A stretch of DNA of 23,902 nt, from the NCBI GenBank assembly GCA_014621425.1, contig JAANBB010000538.1, forward strand, positions 1-23,902, written 5' to 3'. Of the stretch, positions 10,478-21,981 are shown one piece after another. Positions within the stretch are counted from its first letter, which is position 1. Each line of letters opens with the position of its first letter. A model generated the notes under the pieces. The model was not told the origin of the DNA. It searched no databases and saw nothing but the letters and a program-made list of their open reading frames with translations. The stretch comes from Cylindrodendrum hubeiense (lineage: Eukaryota > Ascomycota > Sordariomycetes > Hypocreales > Nectriaceae). Both the position numbers and the translations under genes were made by a program.

Positions 10478-11254
10478 TGCCGCGATTGACACGACTCATG
10501 ACGTCGCACATCGTGGTGAAAAATAAAGCACTGAAAATAGACCCGACAAGAAAGATAGATAGTTGAAATTGTGACTCAATGTCCAGAATCGGCCCCTCAG
10601 ACATTTGTAACGCAATTCCTCTCTCATTCGAGCTTGCAATCGCCCTTCGACGAGGCATCGGTTGGAAGTGTCCTCGTTCCGTCTAGGAGGGAAATACAAA
10701 ACCACACTCTTCAATGAAGAATAATGTCACAATAGCTCATATGGTGCCTTCTGTGCCCTTCCATTGTCATTTTAATTGTAATTAGTCGCGTTTGTGTCGG
10801 GAATTGGTATCATATTTACATCATCCACTCAACTCTAAGCGTGTCTTTGAGAATATGAACTCTCGGACCATCGACCGAAGAGAAGCTACACCATTCGTGT
10901 GATGCTCCCAAGTCCTACAACCTGCTGAACTGTGCCAAGTGGGCCAGGGCAGCCCAGTTAGCAGATACCTCATCTGGCGCTGAGCTCTTGCAGAATTATT
11001 GGTATTTGTCAAACATGGGGAAGTCCCGAGCTGCCCCACAAGCATTTTAGCACTCAGGCGGCACCGTCAAAAACCACCGAGACATTTTCTTCTTTTTTGA
11101 TCGCTCTCTCATATCCAATTGGACATACCCAGCCTTTAACAAGATGATCTCCGTTGGATATCACCTCTACTGATGTCATCTACCTTTAGGAATCAACATG
11201 AGATACACGTCATCCAGTCCCCGAGAACTGAGTCACTCTGTTTATGCTTTTGTT

Positions 11255-11286
11255 ATATTTCGCCGAACATAAAATATTTCGCCGAA
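11255..11286. repeat. 13-bp direct repeat in the lectin upstream region
   Basis: ATATTTCGCCGAA occurs twice, at 11255-11267 and 11274-11286, with starts 19 bp apart, about 220-250 bp before the lectin ATG. The spacing approximates two helical turns, compatible with paired binding sites; the factor is unknown. Confidence 0.5.
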
Positions 11287-11394
11287 TCTCAAAAAAGCAA
11301 ATACCTGACCCGAAGAATTGAGATCGGATGCCATAAAGGTCAAAATGCATGACGATCCAGGTTTTCCGGTACTGAATGGAAGAAGTCCCTAGTG

Positions 11395-11401
11395 TATTTA
11401 A
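11395..11401 (+). promoter_or_regulatory. TATA-like element of the lectin gene
   Basis: TATTTAA sits about 104 bp upstream of the ATG at 11505, in the usual range for a fungal core promoter. By position and motif only. Confidence 0.3.
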
Positions 11402-11504
11402 CCCCTTGAGGTAACCGCACATTTCGCAGTTGATAATTCAATCAAGGTTCTGCCTCGCCTCTGCCGCCCTGAACTGCGATATTTCAATCGTTACCGTGCC
11501 GAAG

Positions 11505-12457
11505 ATGAAGACTCTTCTCTTTCTTACTGCGCTCGCCGGGTTATCGTTTGCAAGCCTAGCAGCTAATGCAAAGCAATACTTGACGCAAGATCCCAAACTA
11601 GTAAGTGTGTGCTACATCCACATATGTGTATTAACCTGCCTGGTGATAAATATCCAAGTCAATTCCTACCAGTGATTATTGATTGCACAATTCAATATTG
11701 AGGGCCACCTATACTCTGATTATTGGATATTTGAGATTGATGTTTAAGAATATTATGCTAATAAGTATTTCAGGCAGTAGGTTTTTAATATCCAAATAGT
11801 TTCGGTCGGTTTATAAGGAGGCCTTCTAATTATCTATGCTTATGAAGGGCCGGTTCATTTCAGATGAGATCTATACTATCAACAGTTTGGCATCAATCGA
11901 CAGCGTCATGGATCTTTCTGGCCATGCGCGTTTAGGAAATGTTATCTTATAGTACTATCTCTCCCAATAATTTAGGTCTTTTATATGATAAATAGTGATG
12001 CTAACAAGTACTTCAAGTCCTGATAATAAACAAAACAACCAGCGGTGGAAACTGGTTCCAATCGGAGATCAATTCGCCATTCAGAATGCAGAGTCAGGCA
12101 CATGGATATCAGCGCCAGGTAAGAGCTTCAGATCTCAATAAGAAGGATACTCACTAAAAAGTTCAACTCATAGACCATGAAGGTGGTCAATTGAAATGCA
12201 CAGACTTGGACCCCACAGAGAACGCAAGGCTGCGGTGGGTAATATACAAACATTTACCTAGCATATATTTGTAGGTTTCTTTCCTTGCACCTGGGTGGCC
12301 TAGGCTCATGAGCAGTAGAATCAGAAGCGCGGTGGACCCCTCGCAAGTAATCGATCTCAAAGACGAGTCAACTGAGGATGGGACTAATCTAATTCTTGCT
12401 CCCTATGCGAAGGTGATGCATCAATATTGGGTAATTCTGCGTTCCTATACAAATTAA
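11505..12457 (+). CDS. Small secreted beta-trefoil (ricin-B-fold) lectin-like protein, 5 exons
   Basis: Proposed exons: 11505-11604, 11864-11951, 12018-12118, 12174-12238 and 12275-12457 (stop TAA), giving 178 residues. Residues 1 to about 22 are a signal peptide (MKTLLFLTALAGLSFASLAA). The rest fits three beta-trefoil subrepeats, each closing on a Q-x-W-like motif: NNQRW, RLRW and HQYW. Other landmarks are YTINSLASIDSVMDLSG and FAIQNAESGTWIS, and a second D-L turn (VIDLKDE) in the last repeat. Such domains bind carbohydrate; there is no catalytic domain attached. Uncertain junctions: exon 1 may instead end at 11600 (stronger GTAAGT) joined to 11869; intron 4 (36 nt) is very short, and a 69-nt version (12235-12303) is possible but loses the Trp of RLRW. 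Unspliced, the locus looks frameshifted, but splicing with GTACTA...GCTAAC...AAG restores one frame. Base composition is still gene-like, just before the AT-rich block. Confidence 0.75.
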
Positions 12458-12851
12458 GGCTATATTATTACTGTCAGGGCTATAGAGTACTATATGAAAC
12501 TCGAATGATAGAAAGCTTCTGATCGTTGTATAGAGTTCTCCACTGGAGTTTAAGCTCGGCCGACCATTAACGGGTTCCTGTCATTACTGCATTCAACAAA
12601 TAGGATGGTATAGCTCACGGCCGATCAAAATGTTAAGATAAAAATTTCTCCAAGTAACAAAAACATACCTAAATAGCCACCACGGAAATTCTTGCCGAAA
12701 TTTTATCGTTTGTTGGCAACTTCATCGATTTGCTGACGGAGCTAATTATACTAACGTATATAATAAGCATGCCGATCAAACAAGCATGCCGATCAAAAAT
12801 CCCTTAACCTATAACCTCTCTATTTGATCAATCGATTCTTAACCACCTAAT
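12458..12851. other. Transition zone between the lectin gene and the transposon block
   Basis: About 390 bp of moderately AT-rich sequence. It probably includes the left end of the pogo-type element, but I could not fix a terminal inverted repeat. CCGATCAAA occurs three times (about 12621, 12772 and 12789), two of them within a tandem 17-bp repeat. Confidence 0.5.
12765..12798. repeat. Tandem 17-bp subterminal repeat upstream of the transposase
   Basis: Two adjacent copies of AAGCATGCCGATCAAAM (12765-12781 and 12782-12798, differing in the last base) lie about 55-85 bp before the transposase ATG. Tc1/mariner-superfamily elements often carry short subterminal repeats for transposase binding, which is the most economical reading. 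Confidence 0.5.
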
Positions 12852-14492
12852 ATGTCACAGTCAAGTAAAGAAGCTAATATCCTTCTTGCACTTTAAGCCT
12901 ATTAAAATAACCTAAAATTAAGTCTTTAATGTGCTATAAAGATCTACCAAGTTAATTATAATATCCTTCACGCCTGATATAATAGTATTTCTATGTGTTG
13001 TGATTGGATTCCTAAATCACACAAACTATCTGATCTAGAGGAAGAGATCATTATCCAGTTTATTCTTGACCTAGATTTATAAGGGTTTCCCCTGTAATTA
13101 TATGGTATTAAAGAAATAGCTAATTGACTACTTACTAACTATAATATATTACCTATTAGTAAATATTGGGCTTTTAACTTTATCTAGTAATATCTAGATT
13201 TTAAGATATGTTTTTTTTATAAATATAACTATTAAAGGGCTAAATATAAAGATCTGATTATTATTTATAATTAGTTTAGACTTATAGAGAATATAATTAT
13301 AAAATATAATATTATCCTTATTAATATCTATAATTTTAATAAGACTAGCTTTATAATAGGTATTATTATAAGTAGAATAGTTATTATAAGTATAGAAAGA
13401 TATAGAAACCTAAAATTAATATAATTTAAAAACTGGAAATAGGTTATAATTATTTAGATAATTAATATAAAAAGCTAGGTAATTATACTATTTATTATAA
13501 TTATAAGTTAATATTATCTTACTAATTAATATTAAGAAAGTAATCTCTTAGGTAATTAGACTATTATAATAACTTAAAATAACTAGACTAATAATAATAT
13601 AAATCTTAAGTAATTTAAGTACTTTAATTAATATATAAAGATATAATTAAATAATTATTATTATCTTCTAATCCTTAATAGGTATAAAAATTATCACTTA
13701 ATTAACTTTAAGAAATATTATAAAGATAATTATATTATTATATTATATATACTATCTTATTTATCTTATTTACTTTAGTCTCTTAATATTAGGTATTTTA
13801 GGCTATTTAAAAAGATATATAGCTAAGAAATAGAATATCTAATTAAATATTCTATAATCTATATATTAAAGACTAATTTCTTTCTAGTATTTTATACTAC
13901 CTATTAAGTTATTATAATAGAAAGTAATATTAAGAGAGGGTTTTAAGGGACTAGACTTATTCCTTTAAACCTGGAAAGTATTATATTAAAGCTTAATATA
14001 TAATTATAGACTCTAATATTAATAGAGGAGGAGACTAATCTCCCTGATACTTAGATACCTAAGATACTAAAGACTATCCTCGAGATCACTTCTCAGTCTA
14101 AATATCTTAAAAGATAAATCAGAAGGTACTAGAGTAACTCTCTAGTATCTATTATTAATATACTTAAGTTATTTTCTAAGGGAATAAAGGTAATAATATA
14201 TCAGATAGTATTATTAAAGTCTAAGAATCAGATCCTTTAATAGGCAAATAAGACCCTTAGTAAGCAATATAAAGTGAAAAGAACCCACTTACAGAATAGA
14301 GGGAAGATAACTCTAGATAAAGGAAGATAAGTAATTAATCAGATAGATATTAATGCGTAGGTAGTGGCTAAATCGTCGAGAAGTGGTGTTAAAGGAAGGT
14401 CAGTGCGGCCGGGGGTTAGGCGCTGTGGAGTGTGTGGTAAGCCCGATTATAATATAAGAACCTGTTAGGTAATAATTAAGATGTCTGGGGAA
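12852..14492 (+). pseudogene. RIP-degraded pogo/Fot1-type DDE transposase (Tc1/mariner superfamily)
   Basis: From the ATG at 12852 one frame can be followed at every landmark I checked to 14492, interrupted by many TAA/TAG codons explicable as CAA, CAG or CGA hit by C-to-T or G-to-A changes. Landmarks: MSQSSKEANILLAL at the N terminus, LSDLEEEIIIQFILDLD and GIKEIAN (CENP-B-type DNA-binding region), FRLIENIIIKY, and YNFNKTSF at 13329-13352, where the family has YNFDETGF, so the first catalytic Asp has become Asn. GLIPLNPESI-like sequence lies near 13950. A C-terminal zinc knuckle RRCGVCGKPDYNIRTC follows (Cys at 14424 and 14433; His changed to Tyr). The absence of net frameshift over about 1.6 kb is the signature of point-mutation decay rather than drift with indels. 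The coding end is cut at 14493 by the LTR of the neighbouring retroelement. Non-functional. Confidence 0.88.
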
Positions 14493-14886
14493 TGTGATGT
14501 TCTAGCTATTATATATAGGTGAAGGTATAGGGTAGGCAGGAATATATTAGGATATGATCCAAGTAGACCAGAATATATACTAAGTAAAGGGGGGATCACG
14601 GGGTCTAATAATATATAAATAGGAATATCTATATAATTAAGTCTATTAATAGTTAAGAAATATATCTATCTAAAGTAAAATAGTTTATATATATAACTAG
14701 TGGAATAATAGAGTAATAGAATACTATAATCTATAGAGTAGTGTACTCTTAGAGTATTATTAGTCTCTAATATATCACTCCTTATATAATTAGTCTAATA
14801 TCTTTAGTCTATAATAATAAAAGAAAAAGTGGATTATAAATTACTACTAATAGTGATCACCTAGTTACTATATAGGCTATAATATA
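14493..14886 (-). repeat. Left LTR (3' LTR in element orientation)
   Basis: Starts TGTGATGTTC and ends GGCTATAATATA. Pairs with 21982-22368, whose termini read TATGATATTC and GGCCGTGATATA. At both ends the differences are largely transitions, consistent with TG...CA termini mutated to TA. The central part of the two copies does not align simply. Confidence 0.8.
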
Positions 14887-16088
14887 ATATCTTCTCTCTA
14901 TTAATCTTATCCCTAAAATTATATTATTAGGTTAATTATTTTATTTCTTCTAGTTAATATAACTTATTTTTATAAATATTTAGGATATTATACTAATATA
15001 ATATCTAGTTATATATTTAAAACTTCACTCCATAAAGATACTAAATCTAATACTTTATCTTTTACTATTATTATAATAGGAGATTTAGCTAATATATTAT
15101 ATATAAGGTATTTTTAAAATAGAAAGCACTATCTTATATCTAATAATTCTATATAATATAATAAGTATATTAAGAGTTATAAAATATATAATAGTATTTA
15201 AGTAGCTTTTACTTATAGGTTTCTTTATTTATATCTTTATATTTTATTAGTATTAATATAGTTTTTTAGTAGTAAAGTTAGTTAAATAAGAAAAGAAACT
15301 TGAGAATAATAAGGGTAAGATAAATAATAATTTATTAAAGTTTTATAGTGAGCTAGTTATATTATAGTTATAAATAGTAATTATTATAGGTTAGTTAGAT
15401 TAATTTTATAAAATATAGGGAAAGGTAAAGGTAAAATACTCTAAGATAATATATTGAGGTCTTTAAGAATTAGATAAAGAGAATAGATTAGTTTAGGTAT
15501 TAGATACTCAGGAATAGACTATAATTTAAGATTTACAGTCTATAAATATTCTTAGTAATATTAACTAATTATCCTTAGATTTAGATATATTTAACAGGCT
15601 TAATCCTTTATATAAGTCTTCTAGTATTATATTTAGTAAAATTCTTTTAGAAGGTATTATATATAAATAAGGTTTTTAAGTAATTCCTATATATTTTCAC
15701 TATCTGGGTAGTTTTTCTATTTTATAAGATATTCTGTTTTTTTATTATTAATTCTTATCTTACAGATTTCCTTAACTTTATATTCTTCTAAGCTATTAAC
15801 TTTAATCTTAGATTTATTATTAAACTTAATATAAATTATATCTTTAACTATCTCAAATAATAAGATATAGAAAACCGGATAGAATCTAACTTTTAATAAT
15901 AGATCTAATTTATAATTATTTTCTAATATTTTCTATAGAATTTTATAGGGTTTAATATATTTATAGTCTAGTTTTTTATTTATATATATTATTATAATAT
16001 TTTTTATAATAAGATAAATTATATTTCCCTCTAAAAAGAATAGTCCCTTTATCTATTTTAGATTATAGTATTTTTTTATCTAAGATCT

Positions 16089-17298
16089 NATAAATTTAAG
16101 CTCTATTTTNATTTCTTAGTATAGATNCTTNAGTTATTCTAATATAAGNATTNTNTTAGGATTAANTAAANTANATTAGCTTNTTTTATANGNTTTNGTN
16201 TTNAATNTAAAATTAGTAAATATTAGNGTAAGNTTTNTACTTTTATTNTTAGNTATATTATANCTTANNTATATANTNAGGANCTTTTTAATCTANTTAT
16301 CTTATTTATAATTAATATAATAATAAAGATATTATTCTAGTATTTAATTTATTTATTNTATTTAGCTATTTANNTAGGNTCTCTAANTANTAGTAAGTTA
16401 ATANTTTAATCNTATATATAATATTANGACTTANTAGAATTTAAATATAAATAGGNNTCNTCTATTAGAGAGTATTTCTAAANNTANTCNNTNAATACTA
16501 ATAATNTTCTATAGGAATATATAGNTAAATTATTTANTATCTATTAATTTCTANTAANATATAAAATAGGAAAATTTTATAAATCTATTAATAATAACTA
16601 NAATNCTATTATAGAAGATATCNNTGNTTAGGTNTNTANATAGGGATAGTTTANTNATAAAGTNTATTATAATANAATCCTAGGNTTATTNNNTAANTAG
16701 GAAGAGATTATANTTCTCTATATANNTTATATTATTTTNTANTGNACTTATANTATAAGTTATACTAANTNATAATATCCTNTACTATCTTCTTTATNTT
16801 ANGAAATTAGTATATTAATTTNANTNTATTAAGGNTTTTATTAATCNNTTANTATNTATATAGGGAGTNTTCATNNACTTCNTATATTAANTTAAGAGTA
16901 TAGGTCTTNTANTACTTNNAGTTTNTTNCTCTTATCTTCTAGTAATANCTTATTATTNAANTTNTANATTTATTANTATAATAGATTATTAGGNTTAACT
17001 TAGAATATTATANTAATAGTTNTACTTAGTATATATTTATTATAGTATTAGATAGNNTATTTAATANTATTANTAAGANTATATATATTATATATNTNTA
17101 NNATCTTATTATATAGGNTNNTANTATTATTATTATATANTCTTATCTTTNTNGATATCTTNTATTATNTTATATTCTAATCTTTCTANAATAATAATAT
17201 ATNNNTTCTANTATNTGACTTTTNCTNTNCTTNCTTAATATTAATNTATAAAATNTATTATANGGTNTATTTCTTNAATNTANTNNANNTATTNGGNN
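16089..17298. other. Patch of scattered ambiguous bases (N) inside the retroelement
   Basis: Single or paired Ns are sprinkled through about 1.2 kb and nowhere else in the window. This is not a scaffold gap (no continuous run); it looks like unresolved consensus where reads from several near-identical copies, or low coverage, disagree. It falls where the gypsy integrase is expected, so that domain cannot be read. Confidence 0.9.
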
Positions 17299-17559
17299 TT
17301 TAGTCTTATCTTTTATATAATAATAATATATTACTATTCTAAGTATCCTTTTATATTGAAATTTAGGATTTAATTATTAATTTAGACCTTATCTTTATTA
17401 AAGTTAGGTTATTAACTAATAGTATTTATATAGTTATTCTCTATACCTTTAATATAGATAATAATATAATTAAACTCAGATAGGTATTTAATATATCTAA
17501 GTTATTATCTATTAAGTTATTAGATAATAGTAAAATATGAGATATTCTTATAGTTAATA

Positions 17560-17850
17560 AAGACCTTAACTTTATGTTTATTTCTGAGAAGATAATGTTT
17601 AAATTCCTTGAATATATTAACTATTATAAGGAATTCTTTATTATAAATAGGATAATTAAGTTTAGTATTATAGTATTTATATAAGAAGAAGGTAATAGGA
17701 TATAATATTCCTATATTATCCCTTTATCTAATCTAAATATCTTAAATAAAATCTAAGGAATTAATTTTAAACTTAACTTATTTATTTAAGTTAAATATAA
17801 TTAGAACTAGTTTATTTAGGATTATTTTCTTAATTATATTAAATACTTTT
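17560..17850 (-). pseudogene. Gypsy RNase H domain remnant
   Basis: On the minus strand the readable blocks include LNYPIYNKEFLIIVNIFKEF and then KHYL, KHKVKVFINYKN, matching the Ty3/gypsy RNase H pattern (aE-NYpiydKElLAiv.af...WRhyL...v.tDHkNL) with D to N and H to Y changes. It shares a reading frame with the YLDN block of the reverse transcriptase at higher coordinates, as expected for one pol polyprotein. Confidence 0.8.
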
Positions 17851-18189
17851 TCTATAGTAATATCTTATTAAAATAGTTTTCCTTTTTTTATAAATTATAT
17901 TAATAATATAATATATTTATTAAAGTTCTTAAGAAATTATTAATAATAATTTACAAATCCTAAGAATAACTGAATATCTTTTAAGTATTTTAGTTATAGC
18001 TATTTACTAATTATTATGATTTTCTTGGGATTTATCTTAATCTGATTATAGGAGATTATATATCCTAGAAATTTAACTTCTTAAATGTGAAAATTACTCT
18101 TACTTAATTTAACTAAGAGTTTAATATCTTATAATACTTTTAGTATTATATAGATATATACTATATATTCTTCTAAGATATCTGAGAAA

Positions 18190-18360
18190 ATAAGGATATT
18201 ATCTAAATAATATATAACAAAGATATCTAGGTATTTTATAATATATTATTAATTATTTATTAGAATATTATCAGGATATTAATAAGACTGAAGGATATTA
18301 TAAGATATTCAAAGAGTCTAAACTTTATCCTAAATATAATTTTCTATTTATATCCTTCCT
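18190..18360 (-). pseudogene. Gypsy reverse transcriptase core remnant
   Basis: Minus strand: KIIFRIKFRLFEYLIISFSL (family KTAFRTRFGLFEYLVMPFGL) followed by DIFVIYYLDNILIFSD (family DIFVVVYLDDILIFSD). The second catalytic Asp of YxDD is AAT (Asn) at 18198-18200, and the Trp expected before KIIF is TAG. The FEYL and YLDN blocks are in different frames; one base appears lost in the T-run near 18234-18237. So the copy has both transition damage and at least one indel. Confidence 0.87.
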
Positions 18361-20599
18361 TAATTTAAATAAGGTTATATATACCTTTCAGATTAAAAGC
18401 TATAAAAATCTTCTTATTATAGAGATAATCCTTAAATTCTATAATAAATAAGAGTAATATTTAATCTTTTAGGGTAATATTATTTAACTATCTATAATCT
18501 ATAACTAGCTAAAGCTTATTATTTTTCTTTAAAATAAATATAATTAGATAATTAATAGAGGATTTGGATATTTATATAAATCCCTTCTTAAGTATATCTT
18601 TAATATATTCTTTAAGTATATTAAATTATATAATTATCAGGTTAAATATAGAGTAGAATATAGGACTTATTCTATCTTTTAGTTTAATTTTATAGTCCTA
18701 TTAACTAAATTCTAATAATCTAGTCTCGAATTCTTTCTTAAAGAGGGCTTTATAGATTCAATATTATACTGGTATATTCTTTAAGTATTTTTCTTTAAGT
18801 ATTTTCTTTATTTTTTTAAGATCTTTATTTAATTATATAAATTATTATTAAACTTAGCTAATAATTTATTAGAATTATTATTTTTACCCTTTATGGTATT
18901 TATATTATATTCTCTTGGAGGGTATAGAGGGAGATTTCTTATCCCCTATTTTATAATCTTTATTATTATTAGATAAGATTTAAGATCTCTTTTCTTTTAA
19001 GTTATATCTATTAATACTAGAGAGTATATTATTAAAATTAATTTATATTTAGCTAATCTTCTAGTTAATATCTAGATTATATTTTTTAAGTTATAGGTAT
19101 TTAAGGATAAGATAGTACTATTAAATTAGTAGAATATTAAGAGAGATTTCTTGGTTTTTTCTATTAATAAAAACCTTTAGGTGTGGAATTATTTAGCTGA
19201 TCTATCTATTATTATATTGAAAGAAGTCTCTTTTGAGGTTTTATATTAAATATAGTTTTTTCTTGTCCTTCTATAGTAATTTGAGTATATTAACTATTTT
19301 AAGATTAATATAGTTATTTTCTACTTTACTATCTATTATTATAGTAAATTCTATTTCCTAAACTTATATTAGTATTTCTAGGGTTTTTCTTTTCCCTGTT
19401 CTTTATATTATACTTAGAGTCTTTTCCGGGGGTAGTTCTATTTCTTTAATTATTATATATATCTATCACTCTCCTATAGGTAGTGGTGATTATTTCCCTA
19501 ATTAGAAGCTAATCCTTATCTTAAGTTTAGTAATAGTGATTTTTCTATTCTCTAGGCTTATTATTTTTGGGAGTTCTATTAATCTAGCTTAGTTTTTTAG
19601 GCTTGGTTAAACTTATTAGTACCTTTCTTATTCTTAAAGTTAAAATTATATTAAATTATATAGTTAATATATAAGAACTCTATCTAGGTTTCTGTAGTAT
19701 AAGTTTTATAGTCTTGGTTATTATATAGGTAGGCTTTATCTAATTTATATAGGGTATTTTTAGTATTATATTTATACTATTTTCTAATTTTAGTTTATTT
19801 ATGAATTTAGTATTTAAATATAATATAATTATATATTAATATTTTAGGTTTTATATATATAGGGGGAAATATTTTTCCTTTATCTTCTAGAATAGTTATA
19901 TTAATACTATTAAATTACTTAGTAATATAATAATATTTTAATTCCCTATAGAGATAAGATTAGGTAATGGGTTCTAGTTAAACTTATATTAGGTAATATT
20001 TATTTAGTATTTTTTCCTTTTTATATGTTTTATATGTATATATTATATAATTAGTCTAAGAGATTAAATTATAATTATTATAGTCTAATAATATTTAAAG
20101 ATTATTAAGATAATATAATAAAGGTAATATATTAATTAGGTTTTACCTTTCTTTTATATTATAGGTATAGATATAGATAGGTTTATTATTATATAGGTTT
20201 TATTATTCTTTTATTAAATCTTTATATATTTCTATGTTATTTTCCTATTATCTTATTCTATCTTTATTATAGGTCTAGTACTTATTATCCTTTAAGTCTG
20301 AATATATAATCAGGCTAATTATAATAATATTATCTAACTTAGGGTACTTATTAGTTAGTATGATAATATTATTATCAGAGATAGGGAGACTAATCTTATA
20401 TACTTATTTAATCTTTTCTCTGGGTTATAGATATAGTATTCCTTCTATTTAGGTATAAAAGCTTTAGTGGATTTAATTATTAATCTTTTATTATTTAGTA
20501 ATTTTAGTGTTAAGCTTTTTATTAGTAGATAGTAGAATTTTAGAGTTAGGTTATCTATCTGGGATATTAATCTTGGGTTTTCTGTCTTGAGGATCTTTA

Positions 20600-21150
20600 T
20601 CTTTTTTAACTATTATAATTATTTGTTCTCTTTTATTAGTAGGGGATATTTATTTATCTATAGGAATTAAAGTCTATTTGGGATTTTTCTTCTTATTCTT
20701 GGTTATTATTATAATTATTCTAATAGTTATCTGGGGTTTATTGTCCTTAATTATAGTGTTAATATGTCTGTTACTAGGGATAGATTTGAATTTCTAATTA
20801 ATATTAGTATAGGTATATTTATTTTTAAAGTATCTGAACTTCCTATAATTATAATATTAGACTTTAAAGTGGTCTTTTTATATTATACCTATTTCTATAG
20901 GTTCTAAGTCTATTCTATAGGAGGTATTTATTTATTATTTCTTATTCTAATTAGCTTTTTTACTTTTCTAGTTATTATTAAATATAATGTTTCCTTTATC
21001 AGATTTCTTTTCTTATTATCTTTTAAATTATTAGTTATTAAGTTTTATTATAAGTTAGATAATTGTGTTAAATATGTTTGGCTTTTAGCTAATTATTATA
21101 TTCTTAATTTCTAATTTAAATCCTATATAGAATATTAAGATAAAGGCTTA
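20600..21150 (-). pseudogene. Gypsy gag remnant with CCHC zinc knuckle
   Basis: Minus strand: a gag-like block FYIGFKLEIKN (ending near 21123-21100), then a Pro/Ile/Glu-rich linker, then the knuckle at 20856-20815, read as YYNYRKFRYFKNKY. Reversing only G-to-A and C-to-T changes gives C-x2-C-x4-H-x4-C (TGT to TAT three times, CAC to TAC, GGA to AGA). Both blocks share one frame over about 300 nt. Confidence 0.8.
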
Positions 21151-21981
21151 TTCTTCTTATCCTTTAAGATAGGCTATATTATTTTAGAAGTTAGTAATAT
21201 AGCTTAATACTAAGCTTTTTTACTTAAGCTTTCTAAGTCTTTTTTCTATAGTTTTCTTTTTATTAATTAGGTTAAATATTCTTCTAAGTTCTCTCTTAAA
21301 TATTATATAGGAGTTATAGATTATTTTAATTTCGGTTTTATATTTATTATAGGAATTATTAAGAAAATCTCTTATAAATAGCTTGAATTAGATAAGAGCT
21401 TTATCCTTTAAGAATCCTATAATATATCTAATCTTATCTTTATTCTTAAAGAACTGGATAGGATAATAATTTTAGAATACCCTAAGTTATATAAAGAAAT
21501 TCTATAATTTTATTATAGAATTATTATAGTTATCTAGTTTACGAGATCTGAGGATTTTTCCTATATTTTTTCCATAAATAGTGAGAGAGTCAAGCTAAAT
21601 AATATAGTCTTAATAGAGACCTTTCTATTTAATTAAGTCTTTATAAAGTATTATATTCTACTTAATAAGTAAGATAACTTAATTAATTAGTATTTTTAAT
21701 TCCTTAATCCTAATATTCTTATTATATTCAATTATTATAAATAATTTACCGATTTTATCAAAGAGTTATTTATTCTATCTCTTAATATATTTAAGTTCTT
21801 TTCTCAAGACTTTATTATTATTAGGATCTAGTATATTATTATTATCCTCTATAAGGGACTAAGTAATAAATTACTTATTTGTAGTGGGGGTATCCCTAGG
21901 AGTGCTAGAAGCTATTATTTTGATTTGTTTAAAATATTATTCAGGTTAATGTGATAGTATACTAAATAAGAGCTATTAATA

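Larger units (their letters stand above)
10163..11504. other. Divergent intergenic region with promoter motifs, no gene recognised
   Basis: About 1.34 kb between the leftward hydrolase and the rightward lectin. It contains the hydrolase TATA/CCAAT elements, a CGG-rich tandem repeat and a 13-bp direct repeat near the lectin (separate entries). Open frames here (for example minus 10380-10658 and minus 10821-11045) have no recognisable features. Confidence 0.55.

Noticed and set aside
11880..12060. Lectin gene as a frameshifted pseudogene
   Set aside because: An intron at 11952-12017 with a GCTAAC branch site and AAG acceptor restores the frame and gives GNVILYPDNKQNNQRW, which fits a trefoil repeat.
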